Shown piece after piece: positions 25,561 through 32,788 of a stretch of DNA of 42,773 nt. Below the pieces are notes generated by a model. The model did no database searches, was not told the origin of the DNA, and saw only the letters and a list, made by a program, of their open reading frames with translations. Where the stretch lies: positions 1 to 42,773 of the forward strand of contig JBKDQQ010000044.1 in the NCBI GenBank assembly GCA_046341775.1. Reading direction: 5' to 3'. The DNA is from SXXH01 sp041165735. GTDB taxonomy: Bacteria > Planctomycetota > UBA1135 > GCA-002686595. A program made the translations under genes and the position numbers. Every line of letters starts with the position of its first letter. Positions within the stretch are counted from its first letter, which is position 1.

Positions 25561-26889
25561 TCAGCCCGCCACGCCGCGTCGGCGCGCCCGACCAGCCGCC
25601 GTGGCGAACCACGCCAGCAGCGCGAGGAACAGCACGCTTCCTCCGATCGCCGCGGCCTCGAGGTTCAGGGCCAGCAGGTTCCCCGGGACGATGCACACGG
25701 CAAGCGCCAAGTACGCCAGCGGCGCGATCGTCGGCGCGCGGAAGCCGTCGAACCCGGGATCGCGGCGGCGCAGGCGGAACAGCGCCACGACGACGAGCCC
25801 GTGGAAGATCCACTCCACGAAGCTGATCGACTCCACGAGCAATTCCGCCGTGCCCAGCCACAGGTAGGCGAGCGCGAGGGTCGCCTGGATCGCGAGCGCG
25901 CGCAGCGGGGCGCCCGTGCGCGGATGCAGCGCGCCGATCGACGCCGGCAAGGCGCCATCCTTCGACATGGCGACCACCATCCATGGCGAGGCCAACACGA
26001 CGACCACCATCATCCCCAGCGCCGACAGTCCCATGGCGCCGCGCAGCCACGCGCCGCCTGAAGGGCCGAAGCAGGCTTCCGCCGCGCGTCCGGCGAAGTC
26101 GCGGTCGGCGGCGACGCCTTCGAGGCCCAGAACATGCAGGAACGCGGCCACGATCGCGAGATACAGGACGACGACGCCCACGACACCCAGCACGATCGCG
26201 CGCGGCAAGGTGCGGCGCGGCTCGCGCACTTCGTGCGCCAAGTAGGCGACCATGTGCCAGCCGCCGCAGGTGAAGAGCACGGGCAGCATGCCTTGCAGGC
26301 TGCGGCTCCACCACGAGCCGGCGCGCTCGGCGACCACGACCTCTTCGGGCGCGGAGGCGGGCGCCGCCAACCAGAACGCGCCCGCCACGAAGGCGAGGAT
26401 GGCGGCGATCTTGAGCGCCATCAGCGCGCTTTGCAGTCGCGCTCCTGCCTGCACTCCGCAAGCCACGACGGCCGTGGCGACGACGATCGCCGCGGAAGCG
26501 GCCGCGCGGCCCTCCGTCGTCGCGGGGCCTCCGAGCGCGGGCCAAAGCGCGGCGAAGTTGTGCAGCGCGATCGTCATGACCACGGCGATGGCGCCGGTCG
26601 AGACGACTCCCACCACCGCCCAGGCGAAGAGCCACGCCACCAGCGGATGCACCGCCTCGCGCAGGTAGACGTACCAACCGCCGGCCTGCGGCAGGCGCGC
26701 GCCCAGTTCGGCGAAGGTGGCGCCGCCGCACAAGGCCGCCAACCCGCCCAAGGCCCACAGCGCGAGCGCGTGCAGCGGCGAGTCCGACAGCTCGGCGACG
26801 CGCGAGGGGTTGTAGAAGATCCCCACGCCGACGATGCCGCCCATCGTCAGCAAGGCCGCGTCTCGCAGGCCGATCCGTGCAGTTCCCAC
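25561..26889 (-). CDS. APC-superfamily amino acid permease
   Basis: A 442-residue protein with about 12 membrane segments. The first helix carries GGIVGVGIFYNPSRVAEL, the unwound TM1 motif (GxGIF) that binds the substrate amino group in APC transporters. ELGARLPQAGGWYVYLREA follows, typical of TM3. The substrate cannot be read from sequence. I prefer the GTG at 26889, which has GGAAGG eight bases upstream and begins at the conserved IGLRDAALL stretch. An ATG at 27003 would add a 38-residue Arg/Ala-rich head and overlap the start of the divergent gene, which seems less likely. Confidence 0.82.
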   Translation of the reverse strand: MGTARIGLRDAALLTMGGIVGVGIFYNPSRVAELSDSPLHALALWALGGLAALCGGATFAELGARLPQAGGWYVYLREAVHPLVAWLFAWAVVGVVSTGAIAVVMTIALHNFAALWPALGGPATTEGRAAASAAIVVATAVVACGVQAGARLQSALMALKIAAILAFVAGAFWLAAPASAPEEVVVAERAGSWWSRSLQGMLPVLFTCGGWHMVAYLAHEVREPRRTLPRAIVLGVVGVVVLYLAIVAAFLHVLGLEGVAADRDFAGRAAEACFGPSGGAWLRGAMGLSALGMMVVVVLASPWMVVAMSKDGALPASIGALHPRTGAPLRALAIQATLALAYLWLGTAELLVESISFVEWIFHGLVVVALFRLRRRDPGFDGFRAPTIAPLAYLALAVCIVPGNLLALNLEAAAIGGSVLFLALLAWFATAAGRARRRGVAG

Positions 26890-26987
26890 GCCCAGACCTT
26901 CCGCGCCCGACGAGGCGGACGCAAGGACCTCGCCGCGAACTCGCGCACGACCGCGCCGCCGAGGTGGGGACGCGAGCGCGCGACTGC

Positions 26988-26993
26988 TAACCT
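26988..26993 (+). promoter_or_regulatory. -10 element for a leaderless transcript
   Basis: GCTAACCTC, seven of nine bases like GCTAGACTC, holds TAACCT only eight bases before the ATG at 27002. Transcription from it would start on or next to the start codon. No clear -35 is visible. Confidence 0.45.
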
Positions 26994-27001
26994 CTGCGCC
27001 C

Positions 27002-28288
27002 ATGGAACAGGCGCGTCGCAAGGAGGACCTCGAGGCGCGATTGCGGCGCTGGATCAGCCGCGTCGTGCGCGCGCTGGCGGTGCTCGGGGTGCTGGCATGG
27101 CTGTGGTGGTGGCTCGTGCCGCTGGCGCTCGTGTCGCTCGGTCGTCCCGAGCACGACGACCCGCGACGCTTCGAGGCCGACGCGCCCGCGCGAGCGCGGG
27201 AGATCGTGCGTCGTTCGCTGGAGGGCCTCGACCTGTCGCGGCGCGTCGACGGCCATGCGCACGTGGCCGGCCTGCAAGGCGACTGGTCCGGCGCGTGGGT
27301 CAACCCGGAACTCCTGTCGTGGCGCCACCCGATCAAGCACGCGCAGTTCCTGGCCTTCACCGGCGCGGGCGGCGTGGACGACCCGGCCTTCGCCGCCACG
27401 CAATGGATGAGTCGCCTTGACGCGATGGTCTCTTCGGCCGGGGCGGGGCGCTGCGCCATCCTCGCCTTCGATCGCCACTACTCCGCCGACGGGCTCGTCG
27501 ACGAGGACAAGACGGAGTTCTTCGTTCCTGACGACTTCGTGGTCGAGTACGCGCGCGTCAACGCGCGCTTCGTGCCCGTGGCATCGGTGCATCCGTACGC
27601 GCCGGACGCGCTGGCGAGGTTGGAGCGCATGGCGCGCTTCGGCGTGCGGTTGGTGAAGTGGCTGCCGAACGCGCAGGGCATGGATCCCGCCGACGAACGC
27701 ATCCGGCCCTACTACAAGAAGCTGGTCGAGCTGGACATGTCGCTGCTCACGCACATCGGCCACGAGCGAGCGGTGGAGGCGGACATGCTCCAGGAGCTGG
27801 GCAATCCGCTGCGCCTGCGCCTGCCGTTGTCGATGGGCGTGCGCGTGATCGCGGCCCATTGCGGCAGCGCGGGCGGGAACGAGGACCTGGACGATCCCGC
27901 GCGCGCCAGGCGTTCGTCGTTCGAACTTTGGCTGCGGCTCATGGACGAACCGGCCAGTCGCGGGTTGCTGCACGGCGAGTTGTCGGCGACGCCGCAATAC
28001 GACCGCAGCCACGTGCTCTCCGTCCTGCTGGAGCGGGAGGACCTGCACCCGCGGCTCCTCGACGGTTCGGACTGGCCCCTGCCGTGCTTCGACATCCTGT
28101 GGGACATCGACCGGCTCGTCGAGGACGGGCTGCTGTCGCGCGAGGACGCGCTCGCGCTCGACGAGGTGCGCGGCTGGAACCCGTGGCTGTTCGACCTGTG
28201 CCTCAAGAGGGCGCTGCGCAGTCCGAGCACGGGCAGGGGCTTCCCCGCCGACGTCTTCCACTGGCCCGAGTGGCTGCTGCCGAGGTGA
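27002..28288 (+). CDS. membrane-anchored metal-dependent amidohydrolase
   Basis: The 428-residue protein has an N-terminal membrane helix (about 24-47) and an outer domain of the amidohydrolase-2 TIM-barrel type. Visible metal and catalytic motifs are DGHAHVAG (His85, His87), KWLPNAQGM, LLTHIGHE, VIAAHCGSAG and the late Asp in LLDGSDWPLP. These follow the order expected for the family: HxH, Lys or His, His, His, Asp. Substrate unknown; members hydrolyse or decarboxylate small carbonyl compounds. The N-terminal anchor is unusual for this family, which is mostly cytoplasmic. There is no Shine-Dalgarno, and the -10 element ends eight bases before the ATG, so it is probably leaderless. Confidence 0.8.
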   Translation: MEQARRKEDLEARLRRWISRVVRALAVLGVLAWLWWWLVPLALVSLGRPEHDDPRRFEADAPARAREIVRRSLEGLDLSRRVDGHAHVAGLQGDWSGAWVNPELLSWRHPIKHAQFLAFTGAGGVDDPAFAATQWMSRLDAMVSSAGAGRCAILAFDRHYSADGLVDEDKTEFFVPDDFVVEYARVNARFVPVASVHPYAPDALARLERMARFGVRLVKWLPNAQGMDPADERIRPYYKKLVELDMSLLTHIGHERAVEADMLQELGNPLRLRLPLSMGVRVIAAHCGSAGGNEDLDDPARARRSSFELWLRLMDEPASRGLLHGELSATPQYDRSHVLSVLLEREDLHPRLLDGSDWPLPCFDILWDIDRLVEDGLLSREDALALDEVRGWNPWLFDLCLKRALRSPSTGRGFPADVFHWPEWLLPR

Positions 28289-28293
28289 AGCCG

Positions 28294-28306
28294 CCGCCGA
28301 TGGCGG
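28294..28306. terminator. hairpin between convergent genes
   Basis: CCGCC-GAT-GGCGG, flanked further out by AAGCC (28288-28292) and GGCTT (28313-28317), fills the 18 bases between the two convergent stop codons. It could act in both directions, but there is no T tract on either side. Confidence 0.35.
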
Positions 28307-30064
28307 TCAACCGGCTTCGGAGGCGACGCCGCCGCTGAAGGCGAGCAGCACGTCGGACTTGTACAGCGCGCCCGCCAGGGCACCGTCCGCGTCGAGCACC
28401 GGCAGCCGCTCGAAGGGGTGGCCGGCGAACCTCTCCAGCGCGGTCTCGAGCGTGTCGTCGAGCCGCACTTGCGGATAGTCCTCGCGCGCCAGTTCCTCCG
28501 CGAGCATGGGCGGCGCGGCGTGGCGGTCCTCCAGCCAGGGGCGGATGGCATCCAGCGGGATCGCGCCCACGAAGCGTCGCCCCGCCGCCACCACGAACAG
28601 GTTGCGGTGGCGGTTCTTCATGAACGTGTCGAGCACCTCGACGAAGCCGGCTCGCGCGTCGATGGAGATCGTCTGCCGCCGCGCGAGGGTCGCGACCTTG
28701 CGCCTGCGCACTTCGCGCGGATCGACGCGTTGCGCTTCGACGCCCACGGAGTGCGCGTACACGCTCCGTCCCCCGGCGCTCTTGGCGGTCATCCACGCCA
28801 CGACGCACGCGACCATCAAGGGCGGCACGAGGTCGTAGTCGAGCGTGAGCTCGAAGGCGAGCACGATGGCCATGAAGGGCGCCAGCGTCGTGGCGGCGAG
28901 GAAGGCGCCCATGCCGACGAGCGCGTAGGCGCCCGCCGAGCCGGTGTCGTGCGGCAGCCACGAGTGCAACGGCGCGCCGACCAGCGCGCCCACGATGGCG
29001 CCGAGCAGCAGCGTCGGCGTGAAGATGCCTCCCACCGCCCCCGAGCCGACGGCCGCGGCGGTGGCGATCCACTTGAGCACGAGCAACGACACGAGCGCCA
29101 ACCAGTACGTGTCCTGCCGCAGGATGGTCGCCAGCGATTCGTAGCCGTTGCCCCACACATCCGGCATGAACCACGCGACGGCGCCGGTGACGGCGCCGCC
29201 CAGCGCCAGATGGACCCAGATCGGCCCCGGCAACGCGGCGAAGCGCGCGCGCGCCGCGCCCAGGCTGGCGCGGAAGGGGGATGCCATCAGGCCGCACAGG
29301 AATCCGACGAAGGCCGCGGGCGCGAACTCCCACCACGACACCATGTCGAAGTCGGGCACGCGGAAGATGGGCTCGTCGCCGAAGAACGGCCGCGCCACCA
29401 AGGTGCCCATGACCGATGCCGCGAGGATCGGCCCGAAGGTGCCGGTGGCGATGGTGCCGAGCACGATCTCGGCCACGAACAAGGCGCCGCCGATGGGGGC
29501 GTGGTACGCGCTCGAGATGCCCGCCGCGGCGCCGCAGGCGACCAGCAGTCGCAAGCGCGGCTCCCCGAGCGACAAGCGGCGACCGATGCTCGAGGCCACG
29601 AGCGCGGACACCTGCACCATGGGACCCTCGCGCCCGATGGAGGTGCCCGAACCGATGCTGAAGAAGGAGGAGACGATGCGCACCAAGGTCGGCTTGGTGC
29701 GGATGACGCCGTCCCCGAGCGCCACCGCCTCCATGTAGTCGACCGAGCGCTGGCGCGAGAGCCGACGGCCTTGGTGGAGGATGACGCCGGCGACGAGGCT
29801 GCCCGCGACGGGCACGAGCGCGCGCTGCCACGGCTCGAGGCCGCGCGCCACCTCGACCAGCGAGGCGTCCACGCCTTCGAGTCCGCGCCCCGTCAGCAAT
29901 CCGGTCACGAGACGCAACGCCAGGTGGAACAGCGGAGCCGAGAGTCCACCCAGGACGCCGACGAGGGCGGCGAGGATCAGGGTGGCCTGGGCCTCGTCGG
30001 GCGTCAGTCGGCGGTAGATCCACAACCGCCAGCGCAAGAGGCGCTTGGTCCAAGCGTTCGTCAC
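28307..30064 (-). CDS. ClC-type chloride transporter or channel with CBS pair
   Basis: The 585-residue protein has a ClC membrane domain (about 25-400) and two CBS domains at the C-terminus. Selectivity-filter motifs are GSGTSIGREGP (138-148, with the gating Glu146) and GSGAVGGIFTPTLLLG, and a Tyr lies in SVYAHS near the expected position. The inner proton-handling Glu of E. coli ClC (Glu203) aligns with Ile199 in the stretch GGALFVAEIVLG, where only the Glu202 position (Glu198) is kept. That could mean a channel or a poorly proton-coupled transporter. The start is a GTG at 30062-30064, nine bases after a TAGCCT element, again without a visible ribosome-binding site. Confidence 0.9.
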   Translation of the reverse strand: MTNAWTKRLLRWRLWIYRRLTPDEAQATLILAALVGVLGGLSAPLFHLALRLVTGLLTGRGLEGVDASLVEVARGLEPWQRALVPVAGSLVAGVILHQGRRLSRQRSVDYMEAVALGDGVIRTKPTLVRIVSSFFSIGSGTSIGREGPMVQVSALVASSIGRRLSLGEPRLRLLVACGAAAGISSAYHAPIGGALFVAEIVLGTIATGTFGPILAASVMGTLVARPFFGDEPIFRVPDFDMVSWWEFAPAAFVGFLCGLMASPFRASLGAARARFAALPGPIWVHLALGGAVTGAVAWFMPDVWGNGYESLATILRQDTYWLALVSLLVLKWIATAAAVGSGAVGGIFTPTLLLGAIVGALVGAPLHSWLPHDTGSAGAYALVGMGAFLAATTLAPFMAIVLAFELTLDYDLVPPLMVACVVAWMTAKSAGGRSVYAHSVGVEAQRVDPREVRRRKVATLARRQTISIDARAGFVEVLDTFMKNRHRNLFVVAAGRRFVGAIPLDAIRPWLEDRHAAPPMLAEELAREDYPQVRLDDTLETALERFAGHPFERLPVLDADGALAGALYKSDVLLAFSGGVASEAG

Positions 30065-30073
30065 GGCCGCACT

Positions 30074-30079
30074 AGGCTA
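30074..30079 (-). promoter_or_regulatory. -10 element of the ClC gene
   Basis: On the minus strand CCTAGCCTAG includes TAGCCT, nine bases before the GTG start. It has the CTAG core of the recurring promoter motif and would give a leaderless or nearly leaderless transcript. Confidence 0.45.
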
Positions 30080-30139
30080 GGGCACGGCCACCTCCGTTCC
30101 CATTCTTCGCGTCCACTACCTCCGCGGGCCTCGGACGGC

Positions 30140-30145
30140 TAGACT
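30140..30145 (+). promoter_or_regulatory. -10 element of the microcompartment operon
   Basis: TAGACT in a full GCTAGACTC motif, 67 bases before the first BMC gene. The expected -35 position (about 30117-30122) shows no good match. Transcription would begin near 30152, leaving a leader of about 60 bases. No operator palindrome for a dedicated regulator is obvious in the 148-base gap. Confidence 0.55.
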
Positions 30146-30168
30146 CACGCCTCCGCGCCCGACCCCGC

Positions 30169-30216
30169 ATGGTCGCTCGGCGCGCCCCCGAAGGAACCGC
30201 ATCCTCCCTCTCATGA
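30169..30216 (+). CDS. possible 15-codon leader peptide
   Basis: ATG at 30169 opens a 15-codon frame (MVARRAPEGTASSLS) whose TGA overlaps the ATG of the first BMC gene as ATGA. The BMC gene itself lacks a well-placed Shine-Dalgarno (AAGGA lies about 17 bases away), so translational coupling from this tiny frame could help initiate it. It could equally be chance. Confidence 0.25.
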   Translation: MVARRAPEGTASSLS

Positions 30217-30542
30217 AGCCGACCGCCCTGGGCATGGTCGAGACCAAGGGTCTCGTGGGTCACGTTGAAGCCGCCGACGCCATGGTGAAGGCCGCCATGG
30301 TCGAACTCTACGGCCGCGAGAACATCACCGCCGGATACTGGACCATGTTCGTGGTCGGCGAGGTCGGCGCGGTCAAGGCCGCGACCGACGCCGGAGCCGC
30401 CGCCGCGCGCCGCGTGGGCGAACTGGTCAGTGTGCATGTGATCCCGCGGCCGCACGAACAGGTTTGGCGCATCCTGCCGAAGATGGCGCCGGTGCCGAAG
30501 GCCGCCGCGGGCGGCAAGTCGGCCGGCAAGAACCCTGACTGA
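30213..30542 (+). CDS. BMC-H shell protein 1 (hexamer)
   Basis: A 109-residue BMC-domain protein, the flat hexagonal tile of microcompartment shells. It has ALGMVETKGLVGHVEAADAM at the start, VVGEVGAVKAATDAGAAAA in the middle and GELVSVHVIPRPH at the end, all diagnostic. The pore loop, normally KIGSG-like, reads NITAGYW, placing bulky aromatics next to the pore; this differs from the second hexamer at 32457. A 20-residue Lys/Ala/Gly tail follows the domain. It is the first structural gene of the operon. No promoter-proximal Shine-Dalgarno is clear. Confidence 0.95.
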   Translation: MKPTALGMVETKGLVGHVEAADAMVKAAMVELYGRENITAGYWTMFVVGEVGAVKAATDAGAAAARRVGELVSVHVIPRPHEQVWRILPKMAPVPKAAAGGKSAGKNPD

Positions 30543-30565
30543 GTCCGGTCGCGGACCCCCACGCG

Positions 30566-32383
30566 ATGGGCCAGGGCATCGATCCCGATCTGCGGGCGCT
30601 GCAGGACGTGCGCGATTGCGTCGCGCGCGCCTCGGCCGCCGTGGAGGCCGTGCATGGCTGGGACCAGCGCCGCGTGGACGAGGCGTGCGCGGCGATGGCC
30701 AAGGCCGGCGCGGCGGCCGCGTACGACCTCGCGCGCCTGGCGGTGGAGGAGACCGGCATCGGCCGGGTCCACTACAAGGTCCTCAAGAACCTCTTCGGTT
30801 CCGAGGGCGTGTGGAACTCGATCAAGGACGAGAAGACCGTCGGCATCGTCAAGCGCGACGAGCGCTCCGGCATCGTCGAGGTGGCGTCGCCCGTGGGCGT
30901 GATCGCGGGCATCGTCCCGACCACCAACCCGACCTCGACGACGCTGTTCAAGTCGCTGATCGCGGTCAAGGGCCGCAACGCCATCGTGATCAGCCCGCAC
31001 CCGCGCTCGCGACGTTGCATCGGCGAGACGGTGGAGACGCTGCGCCGCGCGCTCGAGCGCGTGGGCGCGCCGGCGGACCTCGTGACTTGCCTGCCGAACC
31101 CGACCATCGAGTCCACCGGCGCGCTGATGAAGCACCCCGACGTGGCGATGATCCTCGCCACCGGCGGCACGGGCCTCGTGAAAGCCGCATATTCCAGCGG
31201 AAAACCGGCCTACGGCGTCGGACCCGGCAATGTGCCGGTGTATGTCGACCGCACCGCGGACGTGGCCTGGGCGGCGCATTCGATCGTCGCCAGCCAGAGC
31301 TTCGACAACGGCACCTTGTGCTGCTCGGAGCAGGGCATCGTGGTCGACGCGCCGGTCGCCGACCAGTTGATCGGCGAGCTGAAGAAGCGCGGCGCTCACC
31401 TGTGCGACGAAGAGCAGACGAGGAAGCTCGCCAAGCATTGCAATGTGCGCGGGCACATGAATCCCGAGGTGGTCGGCCTGGATCCTTGGCGCATCGCCGA
31501 GGCGGCTGGCTTCGCCGTGCCGAAGACGACGACCGTTCTGCTCGCCTTGCAGGGCGGCGTGGGCCCGGAATGGCCCTTGTCGATCGAGATCCTCGCGCCC
31601 GTGTTGTCGGTGCACAAGGTGGCCGGCTGGCAGGAGGGCTGCCGCGTCAGCATGGCGATGCTCGAGGCCGAGGGCCTCGGCCACACCTGCGCAATCCACG
31701 CCAAGGACGAGAAGGTGCTCGACGCGTTCTTCCTCGAGAAGCCCGCTTCGCGCATCGTCGTCAACGGGCCGAGCTCGCAGGGCGCGGTCGGCTACAGCAC
31801 GCAGCTCGTGCCGAGCTTCTCGTTGGGATGCGGCCCGCAGGCCGGCAACATCACCAGCGACAACATCAGCGCGCGGCACATGGTCACGATCAAGCGCGCC
31901 GCGTTCGTGCGGCGCGATTGGGCGGAGATCGAGCGCAAGGACCACGCGCGCGTGGCCGCGCTCACGAAGGACGGGTTGCCGCGCGGTTGCGGCCTCGCGG
32001 GCGATCCCGCCCTGGGCGGCGGCCTCGCACCGCTCTCGCGTTCGAGCATGGAGCCCGACGCCGCCAGCAATTGGCGCGGCAACGCGCCCCTGGTCGAGCG
32101 TCCGGCCGCTCCGGCGCCCGCGGCCGCGCCCGTGGCCGCCGCGTGGGCGGCGAAGGTCGGCGCCGGCTCGAAGAGCGATGCAGGCCGCGCCAGCGCCATC
32201 GCCGGCTGGGCGACCGCGCGGGCGGGCTCGGACTCGCCGCCGAAGGGCGGGCACGCCGCGGGGTCCTCGCTCAGCACGAGCGAGATCATCGGGATGATGA
32301 GCCAGGCCGGCGCCGGTTGCCCGCTCGGCCCCTGCAAGGGTTGCGCCCACCACGACGCCACCAGCGGCTCGTGCAAGGCCTGA
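30566..32383 (+). CDS. CoA-acylating aldehyde dehydrogenase, AdhE-type, with encapsulation tail
   Basis: The enzyme oxidises an aldehyde to its acyl-CoA with NAD+, the core reaction of most catabolic microcompartments. Motifs GIVPTTNPTSTTLFKSLIAV, ISPHPR and FDNGTLCCSEQ, with the catalytic Cys at 252, resemble the aldehyde dehydrogenase half of AdhE more than PduP or EutE. Residues 1-460 or so form the enzyme. An Ala/Pro-rich linker leads to a short amphipathic helix at 569-584 (LSTSEIIGMMSQAGAG), like a shell-targeting peptide. The last 21 residues carry C585, C590, C593, H595, H596 and C603, a possible metal or Fe-S site. It starts 23 bases after the first BMC-H gene. The total of 605 residues is about 130 more than PduP-like enzymes. 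Confidence 0.92.
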   Translation: MGQGIDPDLRALQDVRDCVARASAAVEAVHGWDQRRVDEACAAMAKAGAAAAYDLARLAVEETGIGRVHYKVLKNLFGSEGVWNSIKDEKTVGIVKRDERSGIVEVASPVGVIAGIVPTTNPTSTTLFKSLIAVKGRNAIVISPHPRSRRCIGETVETLRRALERVGAPADLVTCLPNPTIESTGALMKHPDVAMILATGGTGLVKAAYSSGKPAYGVGPGNVPVYVDRTADVAWAAHSIVASQSFDNGTLCCSEQGIVVDAPVADQLIGELKKRGAHLCDEEQTRKLAKHCNVRGHMNPEVVGLDPWRIAEAAGFAVPKTTTVLLALQGGVGPEWPLSIEILAPVLSVHKVAGWQEGCRVSMAMLEAEGLGHTCAIHAKDEKVLDAFFLEKPASRIVVNGPSSQGAVGYSTQLVPSFSLGCGPQAGNITSDNISARHMVTIKRAAFVRRDWAEIERKDHARVAALTKDGLPRGCGLAGDPALGGGLAPLSRSSMEPDAASNWRGNAPLVERPAAPAPAAAPVAAAWAAKVGAGSKSDAGRASAIAGWATARAGSDSPPKGGHAAGSSLSTSEIIGMMSQAGAGCPLGPCKGCAHHDATSGSCKA

Positions 32384-32412
32384 GTTCACTGTAAAGAAAA
32401 CTTGACAAGCCC

Positions 32413-32427
32413 CGCGCCTCCGGCGCG
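32413..32427 (+). other. GC hairpin inside the microcompartment operon
   Basis: CGCGCC-TCC-GGCGCG forms a 6-bp stem in the 73-base gap between the dehydrogenase and the second BMC-H gene. An alternative pairing uses the GGCGCC at 32429-32434. It follows a markedly A-rich patch (32391-32400) just before a TTGACA at 32402. There is no T tract, so an RNA processing or stability element that raises shell-protein output is more likely than a terminator. Confidence 0.4.
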
Positions 32428-32456
32428 AGGCGCCGGGACACGAAAGGACGACGACG

Positions 32457-32747
32457 ATGGATGGAATGATCGCTCTGGGGATGATCGAGACCAAGGGTCT
32501 CGTGGGCGCCGTCGAGGCGGCCGACGCCATGTGCAAGGCCGCCAAGGTCACGCTGCTCGGCAAGGAACGCTCCGGCGGCGCGCTGATCACCGTGATGGTG
32601 CGCGGCGAGGTCGGGGCGGTGAAGGCCGCGGTCGAGGCCGGATCCGCCGCCGCCAAGCGCGTCGGGGAGCTGGTCAGCGTGCACGTCATCCCGCGCCCCG
32701 CCGCGGACCTCGATCTGTTCCTGCCGCCGATTCCCGAGCAGAAGTGA
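32457..32747 (+). CDS. BMC-H shell protein 2 (hexamer)
   Basis: A 96-residue BMC-domain protein with ALGMIETKGLVGAVEAADAM, MVRGEVGAVKAAVEAGSAAA and GELVSVHVIPRP, nearly colinear with the first hexamer. The pore loop is KERSGGAL, small and charged, unlike the aromatic loop of the first protein, so the two hexamers probably pass different molecules. It has the best ribosome-binding site of the operon (AAAGGA at 32443-32448, eight bases from the ATG). That suits a major shell protein made in many copies. Confidence 0.95.
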   Translation: MDGMIALGMIETKGLVGAVEAADAMCKAAKVTLLGKERSGGALITVMVRGEVGAVKAAVEAGSAAAKRVGELVSVHVIPRPAADLDLFLPPIPEQK

Positions 32748-32788
32748 GCGCGCCGGGCCGTTCCAGCCAGGCCGCTCCACGCGTCCCC

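Noticed and set aside
26890..27003. Longer permease starting at the ATG at 27003 (minus)
   Set aside because: It would add an Arg/Ala-rich head unlike APC proteins and overlap the ATG of the divergent gene, while the GTG at 26889 has a good Shine-Dalgarno and begins at the conserved region.
32402..32430. Internal sigma-70 promoter at TTGACA (32402-32407)
   Set aside because: At 16 to 18 bases downstream the sequence is GC-only (around GCGAGG), with no plausible -10.
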